A stretch of 64,000 bases of DNA from Acanthochromis polyacanthus (GCF_021347895.1 NC_067123.1:36505571-36569570); one strand, 5' to 3'. Shown: positions 1 through 11,530, counted from the first letter of the stretch. Program-made: numbers and translations. Notes: generated by a model from the sequence alone, not told the origin.

Positions 1-755
1 GTCTAACGTCTCATTATTTACTCTGGCAGACTTCGTAAAAAAGTCTCGATGAATCAGCCGACTCCCACTGACACGCTGATGAGATTTCTCAGAACTTCTT
101 GAACTAAACATGCACCCACCTTTCTTGTAGCCATGTTTGACTGCGTACGCTAACTACCAACAGCTGTACGTCAGAAAAACATTATTTCACTCGAGACTTA
201 ACCTTCATTCTAACCTCAACATCCTTTTAGCGGCTGTTCTGGAGCTTTCACTCACATTACACTGTCTTTCTCAGCACATGGAGTTTTCCTGAGCTTCCAA
301 TCTAAATTGTAATTTATAGTATTTAAACGCTGATCTCAAATGTTTTTATATTTACAATCAATCAAAACAGTGAAAATTAAATGAACCCACAAAATCATCA
401 CCATGGAAAACACACAAAAAAACACTTTTTAATTAATCTAAACCTTCTGTTGTTGTTGCTGCTGTGTAACATCTAACTAAACATGGGGGGGGGGGTCACA
501 GGGATCACACATGAGATTTAAAATCCTGACAAGTTTTAAAACAAACTCAGACAATTGTTCACTAATTGCTGTCAGTCACAAAAACAGAGAGCAGTGATGC
601 ATTAATGTTATCATCACACTGTTTCCTATTTACTCTTTGGTCTTGTCCCCTTTGCCCGTTGCTTCTCTGCAAACTCAGGCTGCTAGTTTTGTCGTAGCTG
701 ACGTTATTTACATTCTCGATTCCTCTTCTTAACGTTACTGTGGATTTGCACATTT

Positions 756-1060
756 AAGATTCAGGTTTCAAGAACTTTATTGTCATACACACAGCAGACA
801 CACAGTGGTTACCCCGAGTGATGAAATTCTTATTTTGCGAGTTCTCTTCACACAACTGAAGTAGCAAATAAAATGAGATAAGATAAAATAATAATTAGAA
901 AAACTAGAATAAAATAAAATTAAGATTAAAAATAATTGCAAATAAATTCTATGTGCAGTTATTTTTTGTCTATTTTATTTTTTTCTATTTTATTATTTGT
1001 TTTTATTATTTCATTTTTATCTTATCTCATTTTATTTATTTCAGTTACATAATATACTTA
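756..1060 (-). mobile_element. LINE 3' tail remnant (L2/Rex-like), antisense
   Basis: The stretch beginning near 770 (TTCAAGAACTTTATTGTCAT, then a GATGAAATTCTTA-type motif) is the reverse complement of the 3' ends found on many fish non-LTR retrotransposons. It is followed by a low-complexity AAAATA/TTTTAT tract. No reverse transcriptase coding is left. Family assignment is from pattern memory; boundaries are approximate. Confidence 0.55.
854..1046. repeat. imperfect inverted repeat, AT-rich
   Basis: The arm at about 854-890 (AACTGAAGTAGCAAATAAAA then TGAGATAAGATAAAA) is nearly the reverse complement of the arm at about 1013-1046 (TTTTATCTTATCTCATTTTA then TTTATTTCAGTT). The roughly 120-bp loop is AT-rich. 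It could be two LINE tails in opposite orientation or a palindromic expansion, and could fold into a long hairpin in the pre-mRNA. Confidence 0.6.
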
Positions 1061-1693
1061 ATATGGTATAAATTCAAAATTAAATTATCTTTTTTTTCAC
1101 ATCGAGGAGCTATTTATTCTTAGTGTTTATAAAAATAGCAAATGTTTTTTCTCGATTGCCAAGGTTCAGCTGCTGTTGTCTCGAAATCTAGTTCATTACT
1201 GTCATAAGTGATCAGTTAAATTGTTGAATTACTAAAAGTTTTAAAAATATCAGACTTTCCAGTCAGTCAGAATTAGTAGCCATGCTCTAGCAGTGGATAA
1301 TATAATCATTCTGTGTTTACACTTCGCTGATCTGCCTCTGAATGGCCAAAACATCCATTACGTTGCAGATCTGATGACTTCTTATCCTCTTTTAAATTGA
1401 GATTAAATGCTCATTCTTGACATTGTAAACACTATTACCTGCTGAGGAAGCTCCAGAACAGCTACCAGTGGTTCCTGATGACTGTAAGCAGGCGGAGTGA
1501 TGGTCCCACACACAGAATAGTCGACCTATATTTATTATTTTTTTAATTTTAAATGTTCCAAAACAAGCCATCTGTGAAGTAGCTACCAAACTACAGTAAG
1601 TGGTTTCATCGTTGTTTTCTTTTGTCACTCTATTTTCCTTTGGTTCCAATTGTGAACTGGAGTTGTAACCCTCTCTGTTACCACCCTTTGCAG

Positions 1694-1714
1694 ACAGAGG
1701 ATGAGCTGGAATTG
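1694..1714 (+). CDS. mef2d: mef2d beta microexon (7 codons, TEDELEL)
   Basis: A 21-nt exon is framed by a pyrimidine-rich tract ending in TTTGCAG and by a GTAAAC donor. It encodes TEDELEL in phase 0 on both sides. This matches the small acidic beta domain of MEF2 proteins (TEDHLDL in human MEF2D), which sits immediately before the exon starting N-A-Q-R; that exon is found next, at 4724. In vertebrates the beta exon is included mainly in muscle and brain and strengthens transactivation. The exon is far too short for gene finders. Its agreement in sequence, length, phase and position makes the call strong. The 3-kb intron that follows is long for a microexon. Confidence 0.85.
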
Positions 1715-4700
1715 GTAAACGAGGTGATTTCCCCCACGTCAAGTCACTCGCATGAGTCGATGGCCAGTCGACTGTCCGCACATTATTAGCATGGATGCAG
1801 TACTCGACAGTAGAGTTTCTCATTGTTGTTTTGGTCTTGCTCCACTGACATTTCTTGGGATGGTCTTCAGTTTGTGGTTCCCACCTGACTGCATGTGGTT
1901 CAGGGCTCATGGATGTGTGGCTCCAGCATTTTCTACAGGCTATAGACTATCATGGACCTTTCAGTGATAATCCAGACCTCCACATCAGTCAGTTCCCAGT
2001 GCTTTAGCAGAACTGTCCTGGAGTGATTCCTGTCAGATTTGAACCAGGCCCATTTACTTCATCATATGATGCCACGTAAAGCATGGGCGTCTTCTCACTT
2101 GGCATCGTGGTGCGAAGCGCCGCAGAGCATGTTTCCCCCGTTCACTGACACTCACACCAACTCATCTCCACCTTCACCCAGAGAAAACTGTCAATTAGAG
2201 ATGATTTAAACTAACTGGCATTACATTAAAGGCATTTCACTCGAGTGTTTCCCTCAGCCACACCTTTACAGTTACCTCCACAGCTTTTAATATGACATGA
2301 CTGTGTGCCAAAATGCTGACACAATGAATACATCAAGACAGTTATTCAGCTTTATGTTCTTAATTTGAGATTTTGATGCCTTTCCCTGATGTTTGTAAGA
2401 ACAACTGTTAGAGCAAACTAATTATTCCCTCAATTTATAGACAAGATATTTATTTGACAATAAAAATAATCATTAGTTGCAGCCTTAGAAATAATACTTT
2501 CAAAAACAATTTATAATGCAGGAAAAAATATGATTCCCCTTTTAGTAGATCGGAAAAGATTAAAAACTAACTCGTTGATCAAAAGAGCTCATTATCCTGC
2601 AAAATCTCGTTTTAATTTAGGCTGAATTCACTCCGAGAAAGAGGATGAGATTTGCCGCTTTCTGCTGCTGGGTAGCGATTGTCGTTCCCCCTTTTCCACA
2701 ATTCCCCTCAAAGTTGACAGGCACGATTCTCATTTTCCAGAGGATAGTGATTAATTTTCATCGCTCTCACCCCGCCGCTCCTCCTCACTTCTTCACAAAG
2801 GCAGATAATTGAATCTGGCTTCTCTCCGGTCTGCCTCTCCTCTCTCCTTCTCTCTGTAAATTCAACTTTACAGTCATAACTCTGGCTGAATGTTTCCTCT
2901 CAGGATGATCAGCCTCACAGCACAGGAGAATAATTCAGATCAGAATTACTGCATCTTTGGCCTTTTATATGCAGACCTTTTAGGTTTTTTTCTCTCACAA
3001 AGTACCTCGGTTTGCTTTTTTTCTCTGATGCATTTCAGCTGAAGCAGACTCTGGAGGGTTTTGCTTCTTCACAGGTGCACAGTATGGCGGCACTTTCACA
3101 GATCTAGCAGGAGTTCTGTTGCATCTGTGTCGGAGAAACGCTGAATATCTTGTCATGTAAATGGTTGACTTGATGTACAAACACTCGCACGTGAGCCTCC
3201 TGTAAGAGTGAATGATTGACACATGAAAAGTTTGCTTCACGGTGGCCGAGTGCCCTCAAGGAGCGTAGTGTAAGGCCTTTACTGACATCCACTGGAGAGT
3301 CATGAGATGAGCTGCGCTTTAAATTCAGTCAAGTGAGATCTGCGTCACAAGAATTCCAGATGACTTTGAGGACATGTTACAATCTCCTTGAAGGATGGCT
3401 CACTTGTAATATGTTCTATTTAGACTGGAATAGTAGGTAGTATATAAAATGAAGCGTGCGTTTTGTGTACAGTAGATCGTTAAAGAGAAAATTAATCTGC
3501 AATTCTGTTTATGTAAAAAAAGAAAAGACCAAAAACGCCTTCTTAAATGTACATATTTTGACGTTTTTTTCTTACTTTTGTGACATAAATCTTTAAATTT
3601 TGTGTATTTTGAGCAGAATTTAAATAAATAGTTGGACATTTGATAGACATTGAGCATCATTTTCTAACATTTTACAAACCAAATTTCCAAACCAAAGCAA
3701 AAATGATAAAATAGATGTGAAAGTAGTGAGCAGTTCCTGCATTCGATTGTATTATTTAGTTGTTCATGTTATGAGTGGACTGATAATTTTAAAGTTTTAA
3801 ATATAAATTATAGATATATGAATTAGTAGTAAGAATTTAAATCTTAAAATTTAGAATATAATAAGTTCCAGTTACTTATTGATCAAGGACACAGATTATT
3901 TACTATAGATAGAGCCAAAGTATTACATTTTTAATTTAATTAATTTTATTGGGAATCAGTCAAAGAATCAGAAAAATGCTCAATTTCAAATCTTGTAATT
4001 GGCTGACTTAATTTCTCTTCAATGTCGATTCACCTAAAATGATCCTAGTGTTTGCAATATTGTGAAGATTTGTCAAAGTGAACGGAAAGTTCTTTTATTT
4101 TGCTTTTTCAAAATTGAAAATGATACATAAAGAAATAAGTTCACCTAAAGCAGCTGAAATAGAAATACAGCGATCACATATAAAGTGTTGAGACTCTTCA
4201 TGGGGAATTTAATCTACTATACTGTGGCATGATAAATATAATTAGACAGTAATGGATTTAATTTTACACAAATGCACAAACAGTCTGCTTGAGGTTTCCT
4301 CTTGTTTCTCAACCAGTATGTAATTTTATCTAGTGTTGTGGAATTACTAAGGTCTTCTGATTTTATTCTAGTGTCACACATTTTTGGCATGAAATGGTCA
4401 GCCTTTATTTGAATCAAATGCAGCTTAAACCCACCATAATGCATAATTATAACTGAGGGTTGAATAAATTGCCTTTAATGTAATTCTCCTATTTATGGCT
4501 CACTCAAACAAGGAAGCTGTTTTTGATGCGTGTCATCAAGAACGTCCTGATAGTAAATCCTCTGCTTACTCTGAGATTTACTAGACGTGGTACTTCATTA
4601 AGAATCCAGCCATGAACACATCGTCATTCCCAGCATGTTGAAATGAGCCTCAGCTTTGGCTCACATGTGAAAGTTGGCTCTTCGTTTCTGCTGTGAATAA

Positions 4701-4723
4701 CACGTTGTGGTCCTCTCTGGCAG
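1715..4723. other. mef2d intron between beta exon and next exon
   Basis: About 3 kb without an exon I can support. It is mostly AT-rich unique-looking sequence. The open frames at 2995-3292, 3400-3660 and 4217-4444 on the minus strand lack any recognisable domain and are treated as chance frames. The pyrimidine-rich stretch at about 2770-2870 is low-complexity C/T sequence. Confidence 0.6.
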
Positions 4724-4853
4724 AACGCCCAGCGGCTGGCAGCTGGAGCCCAGGTGGCGCAAACCCTCACCACACCGGTGGTCTCCGTCGCCACACCGAG
4801 CCTCCTGGCACAGGGGCTGCCCTTCTCCGCCATGCCAACAGCGTACAATACAG
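4724..4853 (+). CDS. mef2d: mef2d activation-domain exon (130 nt)
   Basis: The acceptor CTCTCTGGCAG precedes codons AAC GCC CAG; the donor ACAG/GTGAAC ends the exon one base into a codon. The translation begins NAQRLAAGAQVAQ and continues with TTPVVSVATPSLLAQGLPFS and AMPTAYNT, the conserved MEF2 activation-domain block. The VATPSLL-QGLPFS wording is closer to MEF2D than to MEF2A (VTTPSLPPQGLVYS) as I recall those proteins. The leftover G joins AG of the next exon to give Glu, so the reading runs AYNT-E-YQLTSAD. The exon belongs to a DNA-binding nuclear factor of muscle and neuron genes; this part lies outside the DNA-binding domain. Confidence 0.9.
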
Positions 4854-4911
4854 GTGAACCGAACACAAGAAGTCAGAAAGCAAAAATACCCTTGTAGCAA
4901 GAGCTGATCCT

Positions 4912-5660
4912 TACGGAAATCGTCATGGAAAAATATTAGGCCACCCTTGTTTTCTTCAATTTCTTGTTCATTTTAATGTCTGGTACAACTAAAGGTGCAT
5001 TTGTTTGGACAAATATAATGATGGCACGGGTTTTCAGTTGGATTTAGATCTGGTGATTGAGCAGCCAAGCCATGGTTCCAGTGTTCTGGTTCTCCATCCA
5101 GGCTTTAACTGACTTTGCCGTGTGGTAAGGGGCATTGTCTTGTTGGAAAATCCAGTCACTGGAGGCAGGAAAGAGTTTTCCAGCTGATGAAAGAAGCCTT
5201 CTTCAGTTTGGTAGAACCATGTTGGGCTTGTTTTTTCTTGGTGTGATGAACGGCTGTCTTGGAGATCTTCAGTTTTTTTTGCTACCTGTCTCTCACTCAA
5301 ACCAATTTCCAGCAGTACCAAGATGGCTGCCTTTGTGTCTTCACATAATTGTTTAGTTTTAGGCGTTATGTGAGAGCTGACAACTTGTGAGTTGTGCTAC
5401 GGCTTGAATGTCAGCAGGAAACCACTCTAGACCTTTACATGTTCAGTGCTGCTGATGATATGAAATGGCCTCTATCTATACTGGGAAAACAGTGAAGCTG
5501 AAGCATGTCAAATAGGACATAAAGTATGATGGAATCAGCTGCATTTTTTGTCGTGTTCATTGTATTCTTCAGGTAATATACCTTTAGTGGTACTAGGCAT
5601 TAAAATGAACAAGAAATTGAAGAAAACAAGGGTGGTCTGATTACTTTTTCCATGTCTGTA
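4912..5660 (-). mobile_element. internally deleted Tc1/mariner-type transposon
   Basis: Long inverted repeats bracket the element: about 4924-5006 reads through ACCCTTGTTTTCTTCAATTT and TTGTTCATTTTAATG, and 5572-5654 is its reverse complement. The minus strand between about 5321 and 5034 retains transposase-like pieces: an N-terminal-like IGLSERQVAKK and, joined by deletion, a DWIFQQDNAP-type segment (seen as TGFSNKTMP after a frameshift) followed by a WRTRTLEPW-type segment. The full family transposase is about 340 residues, so most is lost. It lies in the mef2d intron just 60 bp past an exon. Not functional. Confidence 0.85.
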
Positions 5661-5786
5661 GATAAATTCTCTTCCCTTCGTTGTTCAGTCACTATTTTAA
5701 ACCTGACAACACTGAAAACACTTCGGAGTAAATCAACATAAAAATCTGAATATTTGTTCTAACTTTTGTGTCATTTCTCCCCTCAG

Positions 5787-5988
5787 AGTACCAGCTGACC
5801 AGTGCAGACATCACTGCTTTGCACGCTCTGGCGTCACCTGGCGGCTTGTTGCCCACCAGTGTGTCCACATGGCAACAGCAGCAGGCTGTTACCCAGCAAC
5901 CACAACAGCAGCAGCAACAGCAGCAGCAGCAACAGCAAACACAGCAACAGCAGCAGCAACTTAATCTTGCATCACTCAGCAACTTGGT
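5787..5988 (+). CDS. mef2d: mef2d exon with polyglutamine tract (202 nt)
   Basis: The acceptor CTCCCCTCAG precedes AG-TAC-CAG; the donor is TTGGT/GTAAGT. The translation is (E)YQLTSADITALHALASPGG, then LLPTSVSTWQQQQAVTQQP and a mixed CAG/CAA glutamine run at about 5903-5960, ending LNLASLSNLV. The YxLTSADLxAL...SPG...WQQ order is the MEF2 activation domain; human MEF2D and MEF2A also have glutamine/proline runs here. The exon ends two bases into a codon (GT). The CAG/CAA interruption pattern should limit repeat instability. Confidence 0.9.
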
Positions 5989-6419
5989 GTAAGTATTTCC
6001 TTTATTCTCCCATCGACGCTGCGTTTTTCTTCAAACCTGCACTCACATCCAGCACAAGGGACGATGGTGGAGGTATTTCCTGTAAACAGCCTCGTGTAAC
6101 AGCTCTCCGTCTGCTGATAACCTTCCTAATGCTGAACTACTGACCTCAGGCGGCTTGCATGATATCCATACCATGACCTTATATGCAAGCGGTTCACATC
6201 CTTTGTTTTAGTGAACTGGTTTCTCACCAGCATCTCACCATCTCAGCCTCTTCATAACATCAATCTGAACACTATTCAGTTTGCTCTGGCGTTGATGAAC
6301 CTCGTGGTGGCTTACTGTATCACAGAAAAATGCAGCATAAGTAGTAAAAGATGAATTGCACTAATTACAACATTTTTATCACCCAGAAGGCTTCTTGTCA
6401 ACTAAAACTCCCTCATATA

Positions 6420-7309
6420 CAGGAGGTCCTCGGTTTACGACGCCCTCGACCTACGGCGTTTCGTCGTTACTTCGGGAACTTATGTGGAACTAGTTGGTGA
6501 GAAGAGCACTGTAAGACGGCTTTGTTTACATTCAGTGGTTGTACGAGACCTTGGATTGTGCCACATTCTCTAAGTTTTTGCCCTTCATTATGGCTCCCAG
6601 CGTAAGTCAGTTTCTTCTGATGCTTCGAAGAAAAGGAAAGCCATCTCCATGTGTGCTGTCTTCACTGCAACGTAAAAGCTGCAGTTGTCCAACTAGTTAT
6701 ACTCGTGCTTGCAAAATGAATCATGAGTCGTAGCAAAATTAACTTGTTTACTGTGGCTCTTGATACACATTACAGAGTGAAAACTGCAACAAAACCAGAA
6801 TAAAACAACATAAATGCATGTAAATAAGTCATTTTAACTAAACCAGTAAGTCCAAAAATGAAGTTAATTTCTTATGACATTGCCTCTGTGGTGCATCCAG
6901 AAAAGCACGTACATGTGTAAAGCTAAACATCCAAATAGCAGACAGGAAGTGGCAACTGTCAATGTTCAACTTCAAAATAAAGGCCTTTTCAAAAATAAAA
7001 GTACATCGATAATTCTGCCTCGAAGGCAACACACCATGGAAGTGAAGTTAGATTTAATGAAATGTTTGGAACATCGGCATTATTAGAACAAGTTGTAAAA
7101 ACAGTGCAACGTATTCTGTTATTTATTTCTAAAAAGACTCGTACATGCATGAAAGTTGTTGGTATTCGTGACTTTTATGAAGAACTGATCGATATCGTGA
7201 TACATGTAACGGCTTTGTGTACGTTTTTTCTAGAGTTCCGACATACGGCAAAACTCGATGCACATGTACCCGTAGGAATGATACTCTTACGTATGTCGAG
7301 GACCCCCTG
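6420..7309. mobile_element. TA-flanked non-autonomous DNA transposon
   Basis: The left end TACAGGAGGTCCTCGGTTTA and the right end GTCGAGGACCCCCTGTA form imperfect terminal inverted repeats sharing CAGG(A/G)GGTCCTCG, bounded by TA on both sides. The TA target and element size (890 bp) fit a Tc1/mariner-superfamily MITE, but no transposase is recognisable, so the superfamily is an inference. The open frame at 7062-7454 lies partly inside it and shows no domain. Confidence 0.65.
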
Positions 7310-9023
7310 TATGTCGACCAATATGCTCTCATTTGACCAAATTCTTGTTGTTTTTGTAATCGCTGGTGTTACTTTCATGAGGAGAAAAGCGTTACATCAG
7401 GAGATTTCCAGGACTAATCCAATAAATGTATTTTCACAACTTCAGCCACACTAAAGGAGACTAAATCTGGTCTCATTTATTCACCTGGATTGAAGCTAAT
7501 TGAAATTGTCAGTTTGGTTTTGCCAAAATATATAGCCAAAAAATTCCAAAACTTTCCTTAGAGTAAATATCACAGCTCAACAACCAACACTGTATGTCAT
7601 CTAAGTTGTCTCTGCAGTATTCCTCAATGGCTTTTATTCTGAGATCACGAGTTCTATTTCACAAGTATAAAATAACTAGGTTACGATGATTTCTTATGCT
7701 GCAAATATTACATTTTTATGATCGTTTCTGATTTATTTAGGCTAATAAGGGTAGCAGGTAGTGCTTTGTGGCCCGTTTAGTTTATCTAGACCCCAACCCA
7801 CCAATGGGTTGAAGAGTAACTACAGTTTCAGTCGAACCAGCGTTTGCTTTGGTTGACGACAGCCTTCGTACACTCAGCTTTTATGGAAATCCTTCTGATC
7901 ATCAGGTGGCTCGGTTGGGTTAAAAGGCGCTACTTTTCCAGCCCCCGTGGTCCCTGTAGTGGAAGTCATGCTCCTTACAGTGGTGGTCTGAACAGCAGTA
8001 AAACCCTGAATAAGCAGCTTTGTTCATCCCCATTGTTGCCACTTACCCTCAGCTATGCTACCAAACAAATATGGAAAAACACCAACTATTGCCCTCAAAA
8101 CATTATTAAGAGGAAGTTTACAGCCACACAGCAAATTACACCAATTGTTTTTATTGGAAGATGGTTATTTGTATGTTCCATTTCTTAGATTAACCACGTC
8201 AGACACTTCCAGACACAGTTTCCATACAAGATAGTGAACCTTTTAAGTTTGCAGACAGTGAAACATAGTTGAATATGGTATCTATTCAGGTTTATTTATC
8301 GTTTCAAGCTTTAATCTTTTACCAAAGCGCTAAAGGCTTTTCCACTCAACTTTGAGCACCAAATTTTCTGTTTTTCTTACTATCCTTGCACTGCAGCTGA
8401 AGATGGACAAAGAAAGAGGACATTTTAAACTAGAAACAATGGATTTTATCGTCCATCACTTACAGCATTTCTGACTTAGGAAGGAATCCAATGGTCAGTG
8501 TAAACAGAATAAATTATTACAGTGAGAATAAAAAAATGCGTGCACATATTATATATATAAAAGATTTGCTTGAAGTTCTCTTAGTTAAATTCAGTCTGTG
8601 TGGTTTTATGTCTTGTAGTATTTGTAGGAGCTTCAGGGAAAATGCAGCTGGACCTCTTTTATTTTTTGTTTTGTTTTTTTTGCAATAAGTCCTGAAGAAG
8701 CCTCTTTGATATTCAGTTTGAATTAAAACTTAAAGACTTAAAATCTTCTGCCAGTGAAGTGCAAAAAAAAAATGTAAATTGATTCTAATATAATTTAATG
8801 TGGGCCCAGTGTGTGGCTTTGAAGTGAAATGTGTCAAGCAAATGCAACATGATTTGAGGGGGTTCTCATTAAACTGAAGCAGCTGTTCTTTTTTTTTTTT
8901 TCTTCCTCTATATCAAGATTTAATAAAGGAGAACACAGAGAAGTATCTGTATTAGATTAGCGGACTTATTTAAGAAAAATAAAGTAACAGTGCTGTGTCT
9001 GTGTGCGTGAGCTGAGCGCTGCA

Positions 9024-9045
9024 GGGGTTGGGGTTGGGGTTGGGG
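9024..9045 (+). other. (GGGGTT)3GGGG G-quadruplex-type tract
   Basis: Four runs of four G separated by TT, seen directly. It resembles Tetrahymena-type telomere repeat and satisfies the intramolecular G-quadruplex pattern. It lies 55 nt upstream of the 3' splice site of the 69-nt mef2d exon, on the transcribed sense strand, so it could fold in the pre-mRNA. Function is unproven. Confidence 0.8.
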
Positions 9046-9099
9046 TTTGGTAGCATGAACACCAGATCCTTGAAGTGTGTTCTCTCCTCTCGTCCACAG

Positions 9100-9168
9100 C
9101 ATGTGGGGCGTGGACAAACAGAGCAGCGAGCTGTCTAGCCAGGTGTCCAGTCTGGCTGCCAATCTGAG
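9100..9168 (+). CDS. mef2d: mef2d 69-nt in-frame exon (possible cassette)
   Basis: The acceptor CGTCCACAG is preceded by a CTCTCCTCTC tract; the donor is CTGAG/GTGAAC. With the GT carried from the previous exon it reads V-MWGVDKQSSEL then SSQVSSLAANL plus AG. The entering and leaving phases match and the length is divisible by three, so skipping keeps the frame and joins LSNLV directly to PVTHIPQ. I do not recall this segment in human MEF2D; it is serine-rich and could carry regulatory phosphorylation. Whether it is constitutive or alternative cannot be told from DNA. Confidence 0.75.
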
Positions 9169-11530
9169 GTGAACAGCCACTACTAGTGTGTGTGAAATGT
9201 CATGACCTTGTCTGTAGGAGGGAGGTTGTAGTCCACGTTGTGTTTGAAAGGGTTCTGTCTCAACCAAGACTACATGCAGTATGTGTGTTTTAATTCCTAA
9301 CAGATGTTTGGCCTAAAAATAAACTCTCTGAAGCAATTATTGATTTTGCAAACCAAGACTGGGAAAATGTAGCCAGTCGGTAGTTAGATAAGATTGCTCC
9401 AGCTACACAGAATGAAATCGAAAAATGTCTGGATAAAATAAAATAAAATGAGTAAAATCTTAATGAACATTGACTTGGCTTAACCCTGTAAACCCCCCCC
9501 CCCAAAAAAAAAATTTAAGCAAAATAAATTGCAGGAATTAAAATTTTATATATAGGTAGGTAGATAGATAGCTAAATCTTTTTGATCTCCATTTAATACG
9601 TATTTTCAGGCTGGATGTTGGTAGATGTGTTTATGAGATTTATTTCTTTTTCAAATTGCAGTTTGTTTTTATGTAACTTAAGGATTGTAGAATTTTTTAA
9701 ATTTTTTTTTAACTTAAATTATACATATATTTATATGTATACAAATATAGAAAAAATGAGGGGAAAAAATAAAATGAAGCAAAAAAATCTAAAAATAAAC
9801 GAGTAGAAAGTAAAAAATAAATAAAACTGATGTTGTATTTTTGCAACAGTGGATTTTACAAGGTTAAGCCTTTTAAGCTCCATTTAATGCGTATTTGCAG
9901 GCTGGATTTTGGTAGATGTGTTACTTTATGAGATTTTTTTATTTATTTATTTTTACAAATTACATTTTGTTTTTGTGTAACTTCAGGATGGTAGATGTGG
10001 TCAATGAAGTTTTAATGTAGCTTTAGATGCATGTAATGTAATACAAGCAGTCACATTGCAGTTGACCAAATCTGTAGCATTTAATGATTGTCTAACCAAA
10101 CAAATATATAAAACCGTGCCTGCTACGAGATGACCTCTTAAATGAACAAACCAATCACTACAGTTTACTCACTTTTATTTAAGCCCCAAGAAGTTTAATT
10201 TTGTTGTATAACCATGAGTCACTGCAACATCATTAAATTTTTTCTGCTTTTTTTTCTGTAGTCAAATTATTACGGTTACCATATGTAGAGTTTCAAGAAT
10301 TTAATGCTATATGTCTTTGTTAATGTTATCAAATTGCAGTTTTTCTTCTTGTTCTGTTCTTATTTATGTTGTAGCCCCATAGTGTACACAAATACGGTGG
10401 CCTCTAAGGGCCAAACACATGAAAGAGTAAAAGCTCAGAATCCTAAAATGCTGCAAATGTCAAAACTAATATAAAAAGCAAAGGAATAAATGTTGAAAAT
10501 CCAGAGAAAGATGCAAAATTTTGGAACACAACCACATGATTTGCATTATTATTATTTTTTTTAACTCCTGGTTTTATATTTCACCGAGGCGAAAACAAAA
10601 ATCTCGACCAAGATGTTTAATCTGGTGTGCATTTCTGTTCTTAGCAGCCACCGTTTACACTGTGCAGTCAGGGAAAAGAGCTTCACTGTCCTGATTAACA
10701 CATTTCTTCCTGTGTTAAAGCTGCGCTCACTGTTTGTTTGTTTGTAGATCAGAAAACAAGAGAGATTGTCTGGATGTGAATGCGTGCTGGAAAGAAAAAA
10801 AAATTGTGTTTCTGATGCTTAGACATTATTAACATTATTGCTGTTGTTATTTTAAAAAAGAAGAAAAGAAAAACATTCCCGCAATAATGTTTCACACCTC
10901 TCTCCACACATGCCTTCTAATCCACCTGTTCCCTTTGGTTTGGGCTCCAACATTTTGTTTTCTTCCCACAGTGTTGGCTCTCCGTCCAACCTGCTCTTGG
11001 GTAGAGATGAGTGGTTGGGCCGGTACTGTATCACACTTCCTTTTTCCTGTGTGTCTGTGCGCTTTTGGCTGCCTCCCTCTTAAGCATGTCTGGTGCCGTC
11101 TGCAGTCAAACAGGAAAGAGACGTAGTTCCGGTTTCCGCCATGTTCTCTAACCCGAGATTATTCTTTCTGTTTGTCATCTGTAGTTTCTCCACATCACGG
11201 CTGACTCACTGCAAAAACCACCCTGTCACACCGACCATTTCACGCTTCCTCGGCTGTTCTTCTGTTGATCTTTTGGGAGCAGTTGGGCTGTCACTTCTGC
11301 TTTTAAAAGGCTCAGAGTTGATTGTCTTATGGAATAATCGAGTGTCGCTTTTCCCTGTCAGTGCTGTGCTTCGTAATGTGGGTTTTTGTCTTGACGCGAG
11401 TGGCCTTCCAGTGTTTCATTGTGTCGAGTGGCTAATCGTTTGGATTTTTGTTTTTTTTATGCTTTTCCTCTTTGTTCTATCCCTTACCTTCCTTCCGTTT
11501 TCTCCCCGTCTCTGTGACCCCTGTTCTCAG
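9169..11530. other. last mef2d coding intron
   Basis: A 2.4-kb intron with AT-rich low-complexity sequence (about 9425-9835) and a local duplication (listed). No exon is supported. Open frames at 10887-11126 and 11093-11803 are read-throughs of the intron and of the next exon in the wrong frame. Confidence 0.6.
9565..9990 (+). repeat. local direct duplication of about 125 bp
   Basis: The block at about 9575-9695 (TTTTGATCTCCATTTAATAC, then GTATTTTCAGGCTGGATGTT and so on) recurs at about 9868-9990 with a few substitutions (CTCCATTTAATGCGTATTTG, CAGGCTGGATTTTGGTAGAT). About 170 bp separates the two copies. It is either a tandem duplication or two copies of a dispersed repeat. Confidence 0.7.

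Larger units (their letters stand above)
1..1693. other. mef2d intron, left part
   Basis: No convincing exon is visible here. By position it is intron of the mef2d gene, because the beta microexon follows at 1694 and the upstream exons (MADS box, MEF2 domain, start of the activation domain) are not in the window. It is AT-rich and contains a LINE 3' tail and an inverted repeat, listed separately. The open frames here have no recognisable protein character. Confidence 0.6.
5989..9099. other. mef2d intron with a MITE and a G-rich tract
   Basis: A 3.1-kb intron. The only features I can support are the element at 6420-7309 and the G4-type tract at 9024-9045. Open frames at 7062-7454 and 7844-8188 have no recognisable domains. 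Confidence 0.6.

Noticed and set aside
1392..1910. 172-residue minus-strand frame as a gene
   Set aside because: It runs across the plus-strand beta microexon, shows no domain, and has biased unspecific composition.
5034..5321. Intact Tc1 transposase
   Set aside because: It is 95 residues with fused non-adjacent segments and frameshifts, against about 340 in the family.
9024..9045. Interstitial telomere repeat
   Set aside because: Vertebrate telomeres are TTAGGG; these four TTGGGG-like units are more simply a G-rich microsatellite.
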